Shown here: in pieces, positions 1-12,192 of the stretch | Layout of the letters: each line of letters begins with the position of its first letter | How positions within the stretch are numbered: position 1 is the first letter of the stretch | DNA from: Calvatia gigantea | Lineage: Eukaryota; Basidiomycota; Agaricomycetes; Agaricales; Lycoperdaceae | DNA length: 64,000 bases | Direction: 5' to 3' | Assembly (NCBI GenBank): GCA_025093985.1 | Contig: JACAAK010000008.1 | Coordinates: 992,001-1,056,000 of the forward strand | Program-made: the position numbers and the translations under genes | Notes under the pieces: generated by a model | Seen by the model: only the letters and a program-made list of their open reading frames with translations | Databases searched by the model: none | Told to the model about the DNA's origin: nothing

Positions 1-548
1 CTAGCCTCAGAAAAGGATCGTTTCTACTTAATGTTATAGTGAGATCAACTTATTACTAAGCTGACCCAATATCTATCATGCAGATGATATCAAAGGGGAC
101 TCCTTCTCGAAGGCTCAAAGAATAGACAAAGTAATACAACTACTTTGGATATTCTTAAGTCTTATGATCAAAGGTCTATCTTCAGAGTATAACTCCTTAA
201 CATCTTATTAAGTACACTTAGTAGTTTAGAAGCAACATCTTAAGAGTAGAAAGTAAGAGTGTGTTAAGAGTTATAGATTGAGTCTCCACCTAACCAAGTA
301 GAAACGATGCCATCTACTGGTCAAGTTGAAGGGTTTATATACTACAGTGGTGTACTACTGTATTGTACTGTATTCATATGTTACATGTCTATATATGGTA
401 TTTGAAAAGTCATACAACTTCAAAGTGGTATGACTTTGAATTATGACATAAGCTGTGCTATTTATGTATATTAAGTTCTAGGTAAGTCTGGCTATGTTCT
501 AGGTCTGTCTAGATACATGCTAGTCTTCAAGGTGTTCTAGAACCCATA
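1..548. other. Unassigned AT-rich repeat-flank sequence
   Basis: I see no gene here. The adjoining minus-strand reverse transcriptase fragment loses homology at about 570, just after its YMDD-type motif, so this stretch is either the tip of another inserted element or badly decayed retroelement sequence. No TG...CA LTR ends could be recognised. Confidence 0.4.
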
Positions 549-1505
549 TTATCTAAGTAAATATGCAAGTTCATAACACTTTGTGAAGATCAGTATGTCA
601 TCCATGTATACCATGACAACACCCTCCATGATGAGCTCACAGAAGATGTTGTTCATCATAGTTTGAAAGGTGGTGGGGCTGTTGGTGAGGCTGAAGAACA
701 TGATGAGCAGCTTGAATAACCTGTGATTCATCTGGAATGCAGCCTTCCACTCATCACCCAGCTTAATCTGCACATTGTTGAATCCCTAACGAACATCCAG
801 CTTGGTGAAGTACTTGGCTCCACAAAGTTGTGTGATGAATTCAGATATGAGTGGGAGAGGGTACTTGTTCTTTACTATAAGGATGTTGAGAGTGTGGTAG
901 TCCTAAACAAGATGGAGGGATCCATTCTTCTTCTTAATAAAGAAGACAGGTGAAGCTATGGGGAATTTAGAGGGGCAGATGCAGCCAGATGAGAGGTTCT
1001 CCTGGATGAACTTATCCAACTGTGACTGCTCAGTGGGTGAGAGCAGATATACTTTGCAGCCCTTCAGGTCAGCATCTGGGATAAGCTCAATCATGTGGTT
1101 CCACAGTCAATGCTCAGGTAGTGTATTGAAGGACTCCTTGGTGAACATAGCTTCGAACTCATGGAGGTAGGAGGGGACAATTTCTCTAAACCCAGCAGAT
1201 GAGTCAGATGACTGAGAGTTGCAGTGGAAAGCCTTAGCTAGCCATTGAGATGTAGTACCCATTGCATGAATCTCTTCCAGATGGGGAAGGAGATTGATGG
1301 CAAAAATTTGGTTGTCATCCTCATAGAGATCTGTGGGAGCAGGTAGCAGGGTGGGTGGCTCATCCACTTCTTCCACTTCTTCTACCAAGACAGGAAAGGA
1401 GCCTAGAGTGCAGGCACAGATACAGTAGGTCTGGAGGTATTGGACATGGGCCTTGGCTTTAGCTTCAACCTTGCATTCTTCACACTTGGATGGACAGCAG
1501 GACAT
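549..1505 (-). pseudogene. Ty3/gypsy reverse transcriptase fragment (G1)
   Basis: Broken open reading frames on the minus strand carry, in order, a PR-RT linker with an LPEH motif (about 1110), the RT entry region ending in PVFFIKKKNGSL (about 910), a segment resembling the DVRxGFNNVQIK block, and the catalytic VYMDDILIF box (about 590-615). These are standard Ty3/gypsy RT landmarks. A TGA interrupts the frame directly after LPEH, where family members usually have Arg. The RT stops just after the YMDD box, so it cannot be functional. Transposon origin is secure; exact limits are not. Confidence 0.8.
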
Positions 1506-1706
1506 TTTGACTTCACCTGTCTACCAATTGATGTCAGGGTCAAGGTGTTGAAGGGGTTTTTTGTGGTGCAGCTTTTGGTTCAGGTGCGAATGGGAGTGAA
1601 TGGTTGTCTATTTGGTCTATGGGTAGCACACTGAACCTATTTACACTCTGCAGTAAGGGTACACTCTCCACTCACTGCTCTACAGAAAATCTGCTTCTTT
1701 AGCTGT

Positions 1707-2866
1707 TTAAGCTGTGTCTGCTGCTTCTCTCACATCTTTCTTGGCCAGGAGTCTCATAAGGAGGTTATCTTCCTCTTCTGCAGTCAAGTGGCATATGTCA
1801 TGTCTGAGTGGACATTCAGCCCTGACATGCCCAACCTTCTTGCAATGATAGCAGATGAGGGGAAGTGGAGTGATTTTGTGAGAGGCATCTACTTCCATAG
1901 GTGCAGGGGTGCTGAGAGACAGTGTGGGCTGAATGGGTGGAGGTAGAACAGTGACTGGTGGGAATGGAAGGAAATAGAGGGGTTTGGGTTTTGGAAGTAG
2001 TAGATCAGAGCAGGTGGTGGCTTGAAAGATGTCATTGGCAGCTCTTGCCTGGTCAATGCATTGGGCCATAGCATACCAACCTTCTATGTCATTGTCCCAG
2101 AGGTGTCCTGAGACCATGGTAGCTACCACATCCTAGATTGTTGGCTGAAGTCCATGCTGGAATTTTACAATTACTACCTTTGGATCAGTGTACTCTGAGT
2201 CTGCAATGAGGTTGTGGAAGTCATCAAGGTAGTCATCAACATTCTGGTTGCTCTGGTGGTACCTTGTGCCCTCTAGAATATTGACTGCAGCAGCTTCTGC
2301 ATCTACAGGAAAGAAATACATATGGAACTCAGTGGAGAAATCTTCTTAACCAAGGAAGCAGGTTTGTCCTGGGTGTTGCTCTTCCCAACATATTACATTC
2401 TCAGCCCACTTAGCTGTGCAGCTACTCTTCATGTATGATAATGCCCACAGGATCTGGGCATCTTCATCCTTGAAGTAATCCTTGCACAACCAAAGGTAGA
2501 TGTAGCAGAAGTTAAGAAATGTGCAACCTCTGGAGTGATCTCTGTCAAAGTCAGATGGGGTGGCTACCTTGGCCCAAGTGGATATAGAGTGTGGCCAAGG
2601 TACAGGGGTGTAGTCAGTAGAAGGTTGTAGAGTGTGGGGAGCAGGGGCATTTGCAGCAGCCACCATACTGATCTGACCTTGTAAGAATGAAAGTGTTTCA
2701 TATACTCTTAGTTCAGATGCCACCTGATGATTTATCACCTCCTGCAGACTGTTCTGTAGCTGTGCAAGTATTTGTTCCAAGGAAGACATGCTTTGTGCTG
2801 GCTGTGGTTGATCCTGCTGTAGTTGCTCCTGCTACTGTTGTGGCTGGGGCTGGTCCGACATGGAGG
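1707..2866 (-). pseudogene. Ty3/gypsy Gag with CCHC zinc knuckle (G1)
   Basis: Three consecutive minus-strand frames form one degraded Gag. The N-terminus near 2866 is glutamine-rich and broken by one TAG. The middle (2789-2133) contains a Gag-like segment with DDYLDDFHNL. The C-terminal piece (2129-1707) has a CCHC zinc knuckle, CYHCKKVGHVRAEC (about 1840-1800), followed by a short acidic tail. Gag packages element RNA into virus-like particles. The Gag-RT order and the shared strand tie it to the RT fragment below 1505. Confidence 0.75.
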
Positions 2867-2974
2867 GTGGGTCAGGCAGGTAGAGACAGAGTCAGCTGGT
2901 GGGGGGTGATCGAGGGGAACTCCTCAGAGTCATTCCCAGTAGGTGACTAGGTCTCTCATGAGATCTAATTCTTC

Positions 2975-3329
2975 TGTAAGGGCAACCCCAGTCTGAGCAG
3001 CTCAGGAACACAAAGCTCTTATAAGGCAGGTGAGCAGGTAACTGCAGAGGAATCCTTAGTTGTATTACAAGTGGCTGTATAGACTACATACCTGCAGGGA
3101 AATCCTTAGAGAATCAGATAAGGGTCCTCTACAGGTATACAGGTTAATATATACTGCATTACTGTCCATTGTCTTATTGTTTCATTATGTACATAAGTCT
3201 GTCATTGTTCTTCAGGGTCTCTAGTTGTTACTCATGTCCATACAGCTAAGAGTGGGTGAGAGCATAGGGTTGTGGGATGGTCTGGGGGGACTGTCAGAGG
3301 TTGCCCTGACACAGACTAAGGTTGTAACA
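2975..3329 (-). repeat. LTR of gypsy fragment G1 (355 bp)
   Basis: Read on the minus strand it begins TGTTACAACC at 3329 and ends CCCTTACA at 2975, so it has TG...CA termini, and it lies just 5' of the G1 gag. A candidate LTR start with the same first 18 bases lies at 26697. The right border coincides with the resumption of a plus-strand integrase reading frame at 3330. Confidence 0.55.
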
Positions 3330-3651
3330 ATTCTCACTCCTTGTACAAAAGAAATCACCACCAAAGGAATTGCCAACATAATTATAGACAAAGTCTATAC
3401 TAGATTTGGACTACTGGGCAAGATAATCTCTGACTGTGACCCTAGATTCTGAGCAAACTCCAGTCAAGCTCTCATGAAACATTTAGGAATCACTCAATCA
3501 TTCTTATTAGCCTATCACCCTCAGTCTGATGGAACTACCAAACAATTCAACCAGGAAATCTCTGCATACCTGTCTATCTATTGCACAGGAAACCCCTCCA
3601 CCTGGTCTGAAACACTTCCCATTCTCAAGTTCTCCTATAACTCAAGAACAC
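3330..3651 (+). pseudogene. Ty3/gypsy integrase core fragment (G2, left piece)
   Basis: Plus-strand integrase core. The reading frame carries a CTKEIT segment, the second catalytic Asp block as ISDCDPRF (usual form SDRDPRF) and YHPQSDGTTKQFNQE, where the third catalytic residue Glu is Lys. One TGA interrupts the frame after DPRF. The first catalytic Asp and zinc-binding N-terminus are missing because G1 is inserted at 3330. The fragment ends abruptly at 3651, where the LTR of G3 begins. The last 117 bp recur identically at 22588-22704. It is a dead relic with clear family identity. Confidence 0.85.
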
Positions 3652-3910
3652 TGTAAAGCAAGACGCTTTACGGGCTATATATCTTAAGTCACACGAAATA
3701 CGCTTGACCTATGTATATCAGTAAATGTACGTATAACAAAAAGATAATAGTCGAGCTGTAACAGCTTGACATACAGGGCATTATATAGTGACTAAGTTTG
3801 CATTTGTTTTATGGCACAAAACAAGGGAAAATAAAGAAATAAAAAACAGCATGCGATAAAGGAATAACAACAAGTCCAATAAAGGAAAGAGTGGGGGATT
3901 ACCCCTTACA
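3652..3910 (-). repeat. 3' LTR of G3 (259 bp)
   Basis: On the minus strand it runs TGTAAGGGGTAATCC ... GCTTTACA, with TG...CA ends and a short terminal inverted repeat (TGTAA/TTACA). It is immediately preceded by a CGGGGGGCA tract, the expected priming site for plus-strand DNA. Its outer end interrupts the G2 integrase. No second copy of this LTR is visible in the window. Confidence 0.75.
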
Positions 3911-3922
3911 TGCCCCCCGACG
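3911..3922 (-). promoter_or_regulatory. Polypurine tract of G3
   Basis: Minus-strand CGTCGGGGGGCA lies directly against the LTR start. A G-rich purine run just inside the 3' LTR is the standard primer site for second-strand synthesis in LTR retrotransposons. Confidence 0.65.
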
Positions 3923-4149
3923 AGACTGGTACACAGTCTGATCAAGATGGTTTGAGAAGACAGTGGATACACTGGCCTTGACGTCGGTTTAGGTTTTATT
4001 TTATTTTGTGGGTCACGAATTGTGACCTATTAAGTCTGAACATTGAGCCCACAGTTATACGGACACAACGATTGAGAATAAGGAGTACCAGCTGATAAGT
4101 AGGTATGTGAGGGGCAAGTGGGTGCCTCGTCGCTGGTCTTTGGTTACGG

Positions 4150-6912
4150 TTACGTGGCCTTAGACTGACGAGCAGTGGCATTAGAGTCATCTGATCCTGT
4201 TGGTGAGGCTTCGGCTGGGGGTGCAGGAGCTCCAGAGATCTCCGACAAGGGGTTTGGAGTGGTTGTTGGGGCAACTGTGTCAGTTGCCTGGTTGATCGGA
4301 ATAGTGTTGTCTGGGGCTACATCCATAGTGTCGGGCCTGAATTCTTCATCACCATCCTTCTTGATGGTGGATGGGTGAGGGACGAGCATGATGAGGGGGT
4401 CACATTGCATGTCCCCATCAGTTTCTGGTGGCACCGGTACATCGACCATTTGACGTGTCTGAGTCGGACCCGTCACTAAGTGAGTGAAGTAGGGGGATTC
4501 CCCTACGAGAAGCCATTGGCCATCACCATAGCCAATGTCCATTTGCTTTTCATCTTCTTCATGGGTCATTACCATGAGACGAAGATTGTCTTCGTGGGTG
4601 GGATATCTCCACCCATCCCATTCAGGGATGGCAGGGGGCACACCAAACTCCTGGAGACGACGAAGACATTTTTTGTCATGCTCATGAAGAAGAGCATCAT
4701 GGAGTGCAGACCCAGAGTAAGAGTGGGCCATGAAGTGCAGGCTGTACAGGTATGCATGGTCTATCCATGCGGGGGGAAACTGGTTGTAAACCATGGCCCC
4801 CATGATATCATCGAGAGAGATGTTCCCTTTGGAGTTCTCGGGGAGAATGGCATGCCGGATCACATACACTGGCCCAGACTGCTCCTGGAATAGGGCAGTA
4901 GGGTTATTCTTGTTGTATCGTATGATTGCGTCACGATACATGTTGGGGCTTGCCATGATAACAGCGAATCATCGTTGGAATGATATGCATAGTTTGTGAT
5001 CCTTGGGGGCGAGCAGCCTAAGAAGGCCATATCCAAAGGCAGATCGCCGATGAATACCGTACATGAAGTTGATGACAGTCCCGTTGGTGAAATTCTTCAT
5101 CCCTGGATGGCCATGCAACATCATATGTTGCCCCACAGTATTGATGTGGAGCATTTCCACCATATCAGGCTGGCGCATGCCTGCTCCCTTGTTCGGGTTG
5201 TTCTGGTTGCCCGTTAGGGTGCCACCATAATTCCGGTGCATGGGTGTATAGAAGTCGGCCCATGCAGGAGAGTCCACAGGTATGTCATTGTGTGCTCTCT
5301 CCTCGATGAAGCTGCTGTTTAATATGTACTGCATCGCGCAGTCACGGAACCCAGGCATGGTTCTAGACACAATGGAATATAGCTCATAGAGAAGCGTGTG
5401 TGCTTCTAAACAGGTTTTTGCAACATGATGGGTCCCGGCAACCACACTGTGAAGTTGGTCAACTTCATGTGGGTTCATGGGCAGCCCTCGAGGGGCAGTG
5501 TGATATACTGTGTGTCAGGGCTCATATTGGGGGCTGCAAGTCACATTGGCCCTCGATTGTACCAATCCCGACCCCCCAGCAGCGACTATATTCATTCGCA
5601 GAGAGTGATGCACTCTCCATGACAGCATGTAGTGCATTTCATTATTGCGCTCAGTAACTCCAGTACGTGTTTTGATCATGCCCCATGTGTCGGGGATCCA
5701 GCCAGGGTTCCAGTGCACTTTCCACTTGTGCTCCTTCTTCTGCTGTTCCGCCTTCCTGGCGGCCTTCTTGCATTGTTGAGGAGTCATCTCCTCCGGGTCC
5801 TTGCTATTGTCACTTGATGCACCTGAGTCTGAGTCAGATTCATTGTACATGCTCTGTTTCTTTGTGGTTTTCTTTGATCATTCCAAACGATCATCCAGTT
5901 GAATTTGGGGAGGAGGAACCAGGGTTCCGGGAGCAGATACCCTTATTGGGTCCTCAAATGACCACCCTGGTGGTGCTGCCTCGGGCAGTATTTCCGTTGG
6001 ATGCGTTCCCTGCGGCCATGTGTCGTCTGTCATCAGGATGTCTTCGTCTATGTGGCTGTTGTCCCGTTCTACTGGTGGGGGCAGATTTTTCTTTGCTGGG
6101 GCCATGGTCATTCGAGGTGTAGTGAGTGTATCACTCACCCTGGCTGATTCTTGCAACTTGGGATGAGTCGTCCTGGATGTCGGTGGTCCAGGGTTGCTTG
6201 TAGTGGGACGTGAGTATGTGTCCGGTTTCCTGCTCTCGTATTCTGCCCTTGTAGTGCTATGTTGTGGTCTCAGCAGGGGAGCGAAGGCTCACTCCATTAA
6301 GATCTTGACCTTGTCGCTGAGTCGTTTGTTCTCAGCTTGTGCTGTGTCCAATATGCCCAGGAGGTCCGTGATTACCATCACGCCGGCTTGATCTTCGAGG
6401 TTGAGGAACTCGATAAGGTTCTCATCAATCCCGGCCTCAAGTAGACGAGATATTACCTCATCATTTTGGGTGGTGGCAGGAGCATAGCTCCCCTGCCTGG
6501 AAGGTTGTGATGAGCTCGTGGCTGGTGGTGGGCTTCGCTCACGATGCTGTTTCTTTCCTCTGGCTCCAGCAGATTGAGATGACGAGGAGTACTCCTTGTC
6601 ATATGGTAATGGTGTGCTCGGTGGTGGTCTGTGAGGTCTACCCCCAGGTGGTTCGTATAATGACAACGTGTACCTGTCGTCATATGACTGGTATTGTGGT
6701 GGAGGGCCATATCGCCCACCTTCTCTGAATTCCAGCAGTGGATATTGTGGTTGTCATTGCTGAGGAGGTGGTTGGGTATTCTGTTGGAAAGACAATTCTT
6801 CCCTTCTCCCCCCCCTACTAGACCCTTGTCCAGGGTCTCTGTGTCCACGTCCTTGTGTTCATGATGGGCAGCGAGGTCCACCGTGACCACATGTTGGTGT
6901 GGCAGAGGACAT
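4150..6912 (-). pseudogene. Third ORF of G3 (env position), 921 codons with six in-frame TGA
   Basis: A single minus-strand frame runs from ATG 6912-6910 to a TAA at 4152-4150, between the chromodomain and the 3' LTR and on the same strand as Gag-Pol. It is interrupted only by TGA codons at 6861-6859, 6756-6754, 6291-6289, 5880-5878, 5517-5515 and 4971-4969; there is no TAA, TAG or frameshift. The N-terminal third is Gly/Arg/Pro/Gln/Ser-rich and probably disordered, followed by a short leucine-rich helix (about 6420-6300). The middle is a charged KKAARKAEQQKKE segment (about 5760), and the C-terminal half is folded-looking, rich in His, Trp and Tyr. No signal peptide or membrane span is evident, so an envelope role is unsupported. 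Function unknown. Confidence 0.75.
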
Positions 6913-7089
6913 GGTTGTGCGGTAGGGAATGCGAGTTGTTGTAGAAAAACGGGTTCAGTGGTGGTTGTAAGTAAGGAGAAGGAAAAAAAGGCAGCTAATT
7001 CTGCCAAGGCCTCATATTACCAAAGCTAATAGACTTTGGTTAGTTTTTCCTGACAGGACGTAATCGTATGACACCTCTCTGAGGCACTG

Positions 7090-10000
7090 TCATTTCCTTT
7101 TCAGGAGCTGATTTACATGGCGGACACCGCGCAATTCCAGATATCTGTCGAGGGCTGCCAATTTCTTGCAGACCTTGTAAGGTTCCCAAGTGGTGTCTCC
7201 CAGACTCCACCTTACCTCGAATTCCAGTTTGTCATGATTGTCACGATGGTGCGCTGTGATCTCATCGACAAACCATTCATGTTTGTCATTGAGACCAAAG
7301 TCATAGGGCTCAGGGGACACCCTATTGGGGAATAACACGTCGTTTGACGCGATGAATGGTCTTAACAACCCTACATGGAATGTAGGGTTGATTTTCCGGC
7401 TCACCAGCACCAGCAGTAACTCTAGTGTGTATGTTGACACACTGGGATTCGCCCTTAGGACCTTGTACAGTCCAATAAACTTGGGACAGAGCTTTGATGC
7501 CCTGTTCTTAGGTAAATTGAGGTTCTTGGTGGACAAATACACCAAGTCCCCTTCCTTAATTGCGGGTTCGTTGCCCCACTTTTTGTTCGCATTGAGCATT
7601 TGGAATGCTCTGGCTTCTATAATAGCATTGTGTGCCTCAGCTAAGTTACTGAGTGCATTCTCAGCAAACGCTTTAATTCCCTTGGGAGCGATTTTATTGT
7701 TCCGTAACTCTCTAACCATAAAGGGCATATACCCTCCATTCAATTCGAACAGTGCATAACCAGTTGTGGCAGATACGCTCACGTTAATCACGAACTCTGT
7801 TATGGGTAATTTATTTACCCAATCTTTCTGGTCATGGCACACAACTGCACGAAAAATTTGGCCAACGTCCCGATTGGCCTGTTTGGTTTGACCATCCATT
7901 TGCAGGTGAAATGACGTGGACATGAGTAGTTTTGCCCACATAAGCTTATGCAGGTGTTGCCACCATGCTGATGTGAACCATGGGTCACGGTTGCTTACTA
8001 TTGACTTCAGGAGACTGTGAAGTCTCACTACCTCTCGAAGGTAGATCCATGAAAGTTCGGAGACTTTCATTTTTGTGTGTACGGGTATTAAGTGGACCAT
8101 ACTGGTCATTCTACAAATGATTACCCATAAAAAGTTAAATCCTTCGGATTCTGGGAATGGTCCGACGAAATCCATTCCAATGGAATCCCAAGGTTTCATT
8201 GGGATGGTAAGTGAATGCAGCTTCCCCACTGGTTTTGCATTCGATGTCTTAGACATTTGACACATCTGACATGATCTGCAAAACTCGCGTATGTCATGAG
8301 TCATTTTTGGCTACCAATACCAGCGATGAATATATTCATTTGTCCGTTGGTCACCATAGTGGCCCATGATCTCATGGCCCTGGGTTATTAAGATCGTGAT
8401 GAGTTCATGATCATTTAGTATACACAACACTAGTTCACCATCAGTGTTCTTTTTATAGAGGAGTTTCTCCTCTAATGAAAAGTTATTATTATGCTGACTG
8501 ACATCATTCAGCAATTTAGACAGGAACGGATCATTTGTGTATCTGTTCTGTACCTTATCCGGGAAGTCGTCCAGTACTTCTATTACTTTATCAGAGATGT
8601 GCTGATTTTTCAGCATATCTGCAACTGTCAGTTCCATGGGCAGTGTTGTTTCACCAACTGATCCGGAGGTAGCAGCCACAGAGGGAGACTTTTCTCCCTC
8701 AATTTGCTTATCTGCTTCCTCAAGATCTTTGGCTTCGTTAGCCTTTGCATCTTGTTTCTCTCGAAGTCGTGAACTTCGACGCAATCCCTCCACTTGGATA
8801 GCATGGAGATGTTCTTTATGCTGCTCGGCTTCCCTAGCCCTGTCCTGAGGAAGGTCCTCAGATTCTGGGTCGATATGGGCATCGACGTTAACATATTCGG
8901 TGGGGTGATGAAGCTCACCCAGCAAGTCACTTTCAAAGTAGCGAGATAAGCAGTCTGCTACCTTGTTCTTTTCTCCTTTGACATATGTTATGTCAAACCA
9001 GAATCGTGCGAGGTAGTTTATCCACCTCTGCTGCCGACTAGATAGGTTAGCTTGAGTCTTAAAAAACTCTAGCACCTTATGGTCAGTTATGATGTGGATT
9101 TTGTAACCCACGAGTTTATCCTCCCAGCGCATTAGGGCTTCAAGGATAGCAAGCATTTCTAGCTCATATACTGCGTAATTTTGTTGTGCAGGTGTAAACT
9201 TACACGACATTAACCCTGCTGGACGACATTTCGTCCATTTATCCCCTTGACCATACATTGCTCTGATGCCAGTCTTAGAGGTGTCGCAAATGACCAAGAT
9301 AGGTACTCCTGTGCATGGGTCAATAGGCTTCAGCACAGGTGTCTTCTGGCAGATGCGTTTTATTATATCGAAGCACCGCTGGTGAAGCGGTCTCCAATGA
9401 AATGGTGTCCCATTCTGAGTGATGGACATTATCAGCCCAGTATAGGCTGATATGTCGGGCAGGAAGTTCGACAAATAATTGACAAGTCCAATGAAACACT
9501 GGACATCGTTATATACTCGCGGAGTGCACCACTCTGTTATCCGATTGAGCTTATCATAGTCAGGGTGAATACCCTGATCATTGATGATGTGGCCAAGGCA
9601 GTCCACTCTGTCTGTGTACAGCTCACATTTAGCCCACTTGATAAAGAGCTGATTCGCTCTTAATCTTTCAAAGACTATATGAAGGTGAACTTCGTGATCT
9701 TCGACCGAGTCTGAATAGATGAAACAATCATCTAAGTAGGCATGTAGGAATATGCCAATAACATCACGAAAAATCGTGGTCATTAGCCGTTGGAATGTAG
9801 CAGGGGCATTACAATCCCCTTGTTGCATGATATGGCTGAGATATGTCCCAGCTATCGTTGAAAAGGCAGTCTTGCTGACATCCTCAGGGCAAATTCGCAC
9901 CTGTTTGTAGGTGTCAGCCAAGTCAATTTTGGAGTGAAATTTTGCTCAGGCGACATTCTCTTGGATGATTTCCTGGTCAGGTAAAGGTGTAACATCCTTT

Positions 10001-11696
10001 ACTGTATTATCGTTGTGCTCACGGGTATCTATGACGGTCCTGAGTTTACCGTCTTTCTTTGGGATGCACAGTAGGGATAAGGCTTGAGTAGCCTGTTTAG
10101 GCTCCCACCAGCCAGCTCTCACATAGTGGTCCAGTTTTTCATAAAATTGAGGCTGCATCGAGTGAGGGCAATGAGGGGTACGGTTACTATACCGTACATT
10201 GTCGTCAATGAGATTTATCTCATGATTGACTTCACGTAGAGGGGACAGCTCATCAGGCGTGCCCTGCATTATATCTTTGAACTCTTCATACCACTGGTTA
10301 CGAAGATGTTCAAGGTCGAGCTTAATTATGACCTTGTCAGGTCATTTCCCAACAATCTGGGATGCTTTCCCTCAAAGCACTTGGTCAAGTGCTTCCTTGG
10401 GTGGCATCTTTGTAGCATTACGATTTCACAATGCCTCAGGGATCTTAGGCTCAGGATATTTCATGAAGTTGAGGACGATAGGTTCATCCACCTCTCCATT
10501 GGCAGGTTGACGAAATCCAGTTTGGGGGATATCTTTCATCCCAAACTGATATTCGGTGGACATATCATCCACCATCACATTCCATTCTGCTGGCATGTGG
10601 TGGTCATAGTAGAGACCGTTAGGCCTCGCTGGGAGGGGGTTGTCTATCAGCACCTGGTTCGCATCGATGGTGCGAGGAGTGTCTGGATCATTGACCTCCT
10701 CCATCATAACCTTCTTTGTGGCTCGGTGCCAATGAAGATGAGAATCCGTTTCACCAGCAACATTTACTGCATTGAAGCGTTCACCAAGTAGTTCTACTTG
10801 GTTATTTATGAAGTCGAGCACAACATTATGTGCTCTCATGAATCCAGCCCCCATTATTAGATCGTATCGGTCAAAGTTGGCCATATCAACGTATGTGGTG
10901 ATATTGTTTGACCCGATCTTCATGGAGACATTAGCTCCATACTTAATGATAGACCGACTGCCAACCGTGCCCAGTTGTAAACTGTACAGGTCAGTGAGGT
11001 TGTATACCACAACATCAGCCACATGTGCGAAGGCTGGTGTCAACCCAGTCATGGTACTTCCTGAGTCCCAGAGAGTCCAAGCATCAACCCCGTTGATGTT
11101 GACATATGTAGTAAGACACTGTTTCTCGCTCAGTAGTACTTGGGGCCTCATCCGAGGCTCCTTTTCAATGTGAAGTTGTACATGTCTGACACGTCGAGGT
11201 TCTATCTCTACCTGCAGGCCTTCCTCCACTGCGGTGTCATTCATCGCATGAAGGAAATCGAAGTCACCTGATGCCTCGGACTCTGCATAGTCAGAGTCAT
11301 ATACCTCGACCTCGACAAGGTCAACTTCTTCTTTATGTATGGAGGCATGCTCTTCCTCCGCTGGTTCTTCCAGTTCTACCTGGGGTTCCTCCTCAGGTAT
11401 GTCCTCAAGATTGCTGATCACAGTATGGGCAGCACATAGGAATGATTTCTGTTTGCCCTTATTCGGGCAATTACTGGCATAGTGGTTGCCACCACAATTG
11501 TAATACACTACCAGCTTGTCAGGCCACTTAGTGCCCTCTTGTGGCCATGCCACAGGACGGGACAGTTTAAATGTCCTATTACTATGGTCATCTCGATGTT
11601 TCAAGGGACCGGGTTCATATTGTTGAGGAGGAGGTTTGTTTACCTCCTTAACAGGTATGTATTTGCGGCCATTAGCCACATTTCGAGGGACTAGTG
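7090..11696 (-). pseudogene. G3 Pol: Gag C-end, protease, RT, RNase H, integrase, chromodomain
   Basis: One continuous minus-strand frame. In order: CCHC-like zinc knuckle YYNCGGNHYASNC (about 11490-11450); aspartic protease LWDSGS (about 11070) with a later DLIMGAGFMRAHN flap/hydrophobic block; RT with the HAYLDDCFIYS box (about 9740-9710); RNase H with CDTSKTG, YELEMLAI and TDHKVLEFF; integrase zinc finger ending CRSCQMC (about 8270); core GMDFVGPF; and a C-terminal chromodomain (FEVRWSLGDTTWEPY, about 7200) that would target insertion to chromatin. In-frame stops: TGA at 10428-10426, 10374-10372, 10344-10342 and 9948-9946, and TAG at 8313-8311. Two integrase catalytic residues are changed (Asp to Asn near 8000, Glu to Lys near 7890), so this copy is dead. 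Confidence 0.92.
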
Positions 11697-12168
11697 TGTT
11701 GAGAGAACGAGTAGACATCCCAATATAAGTTCACACTACCTAAGCGTGTAGGCGTCAGCGGTGGAGGGTAGTCGTATTCATCGGGAGACGGTCCAGTAGG
11801 AGATGCTTAGAGAAGCTAGCGTAGAGAAGAGAAGACATAGTGTCTTACGCCAAAGGGCGTATCCAAAAGGATTACATACAGGGAAACTACATAGGCATTA
11901 TATACTATTAGTCCCTGGTCTGTGCACTCTAAACCCTTATACGGGTGAGGTCTAACTACCAGTAGCATAATGTGAGCATACTGTGCACGTCCGCATGTAC
12001 TAGAAGGTTCCATGCGTAGTATCTACCTACTACTTATAGTGCGGTATCCTACGTGCGTAGTCCATAATAGTGTCTGTTATTATCGACCCTCTGAAGGTGA
12101 AATACTTGAACCCCGTTTCAGCTATAAATAGACTGAACCAACGTAGTGGTACGGAGCGAGATTCAACA
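11697..12168 (-). repeat. 3' LTR of N1
   Basis: Nearly identical to the full LTR at 21029-21571 except for a ~72 bp deletion near 11793, between short direct repeats. The few substitutions are mainly C/T or G/A differences at CpG sites. Termini are TGTTGAATCTC (minus-strand start) and TCTCAACA (end). Confidence 0.9.
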
Positions 12169-12192
12169 CTCCTCCTCACTTGAAGGGGGGAA
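12169..12192 (-). promoter_or_regulatory. Polypurine tract of N1
   Basis: The minus-strand sequence AAGTGAGGAGGAG directly precedes the LTR start. The same tract precedes the plus-strand copia 3' LTR at 22179, linking the two as one family. Confidence 0.75.

Larger units (their letters stand above)
549..3329 (-). mobile_element. Ty3/gypsy fragment G1 (LTR, gag, partial RT)
   Basis: A minus-strand gypsy-type fragment reading from a left LTR (2975-3329) through gag (about 2866-1707) into reverse transcriptase (1505-549). The protease appears to be missing: only about 200 bp separates the gag zinc knuckle region from the segment that leads into RT. The RT is cut off right after the catalytic YMDD-like box, so RNase H and integrase are absent. 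The LTR abuts a plus-strand integrase (3330), showing insertion into another gypsy element. CpG is scarce throughout. Confidence 0.7.

Noticed and set aside
4150..6912. TGA-only interruptions as a possible recoded (non-stop) TGA
   Set aside because: The same TGA bias occurs in Gag-Pol, one TGA sits where gypsy RTs conserve Arg, host genes here use TGA as a terminator, and CGA-to-TGA deamination explains the pattern.
4150..6912. Envelope gene assignment for the third ORF
   Set aside because: No signal peptide, transmembrane helix or fusion-type hydrophobic segment is visible, so position alone is not enough.
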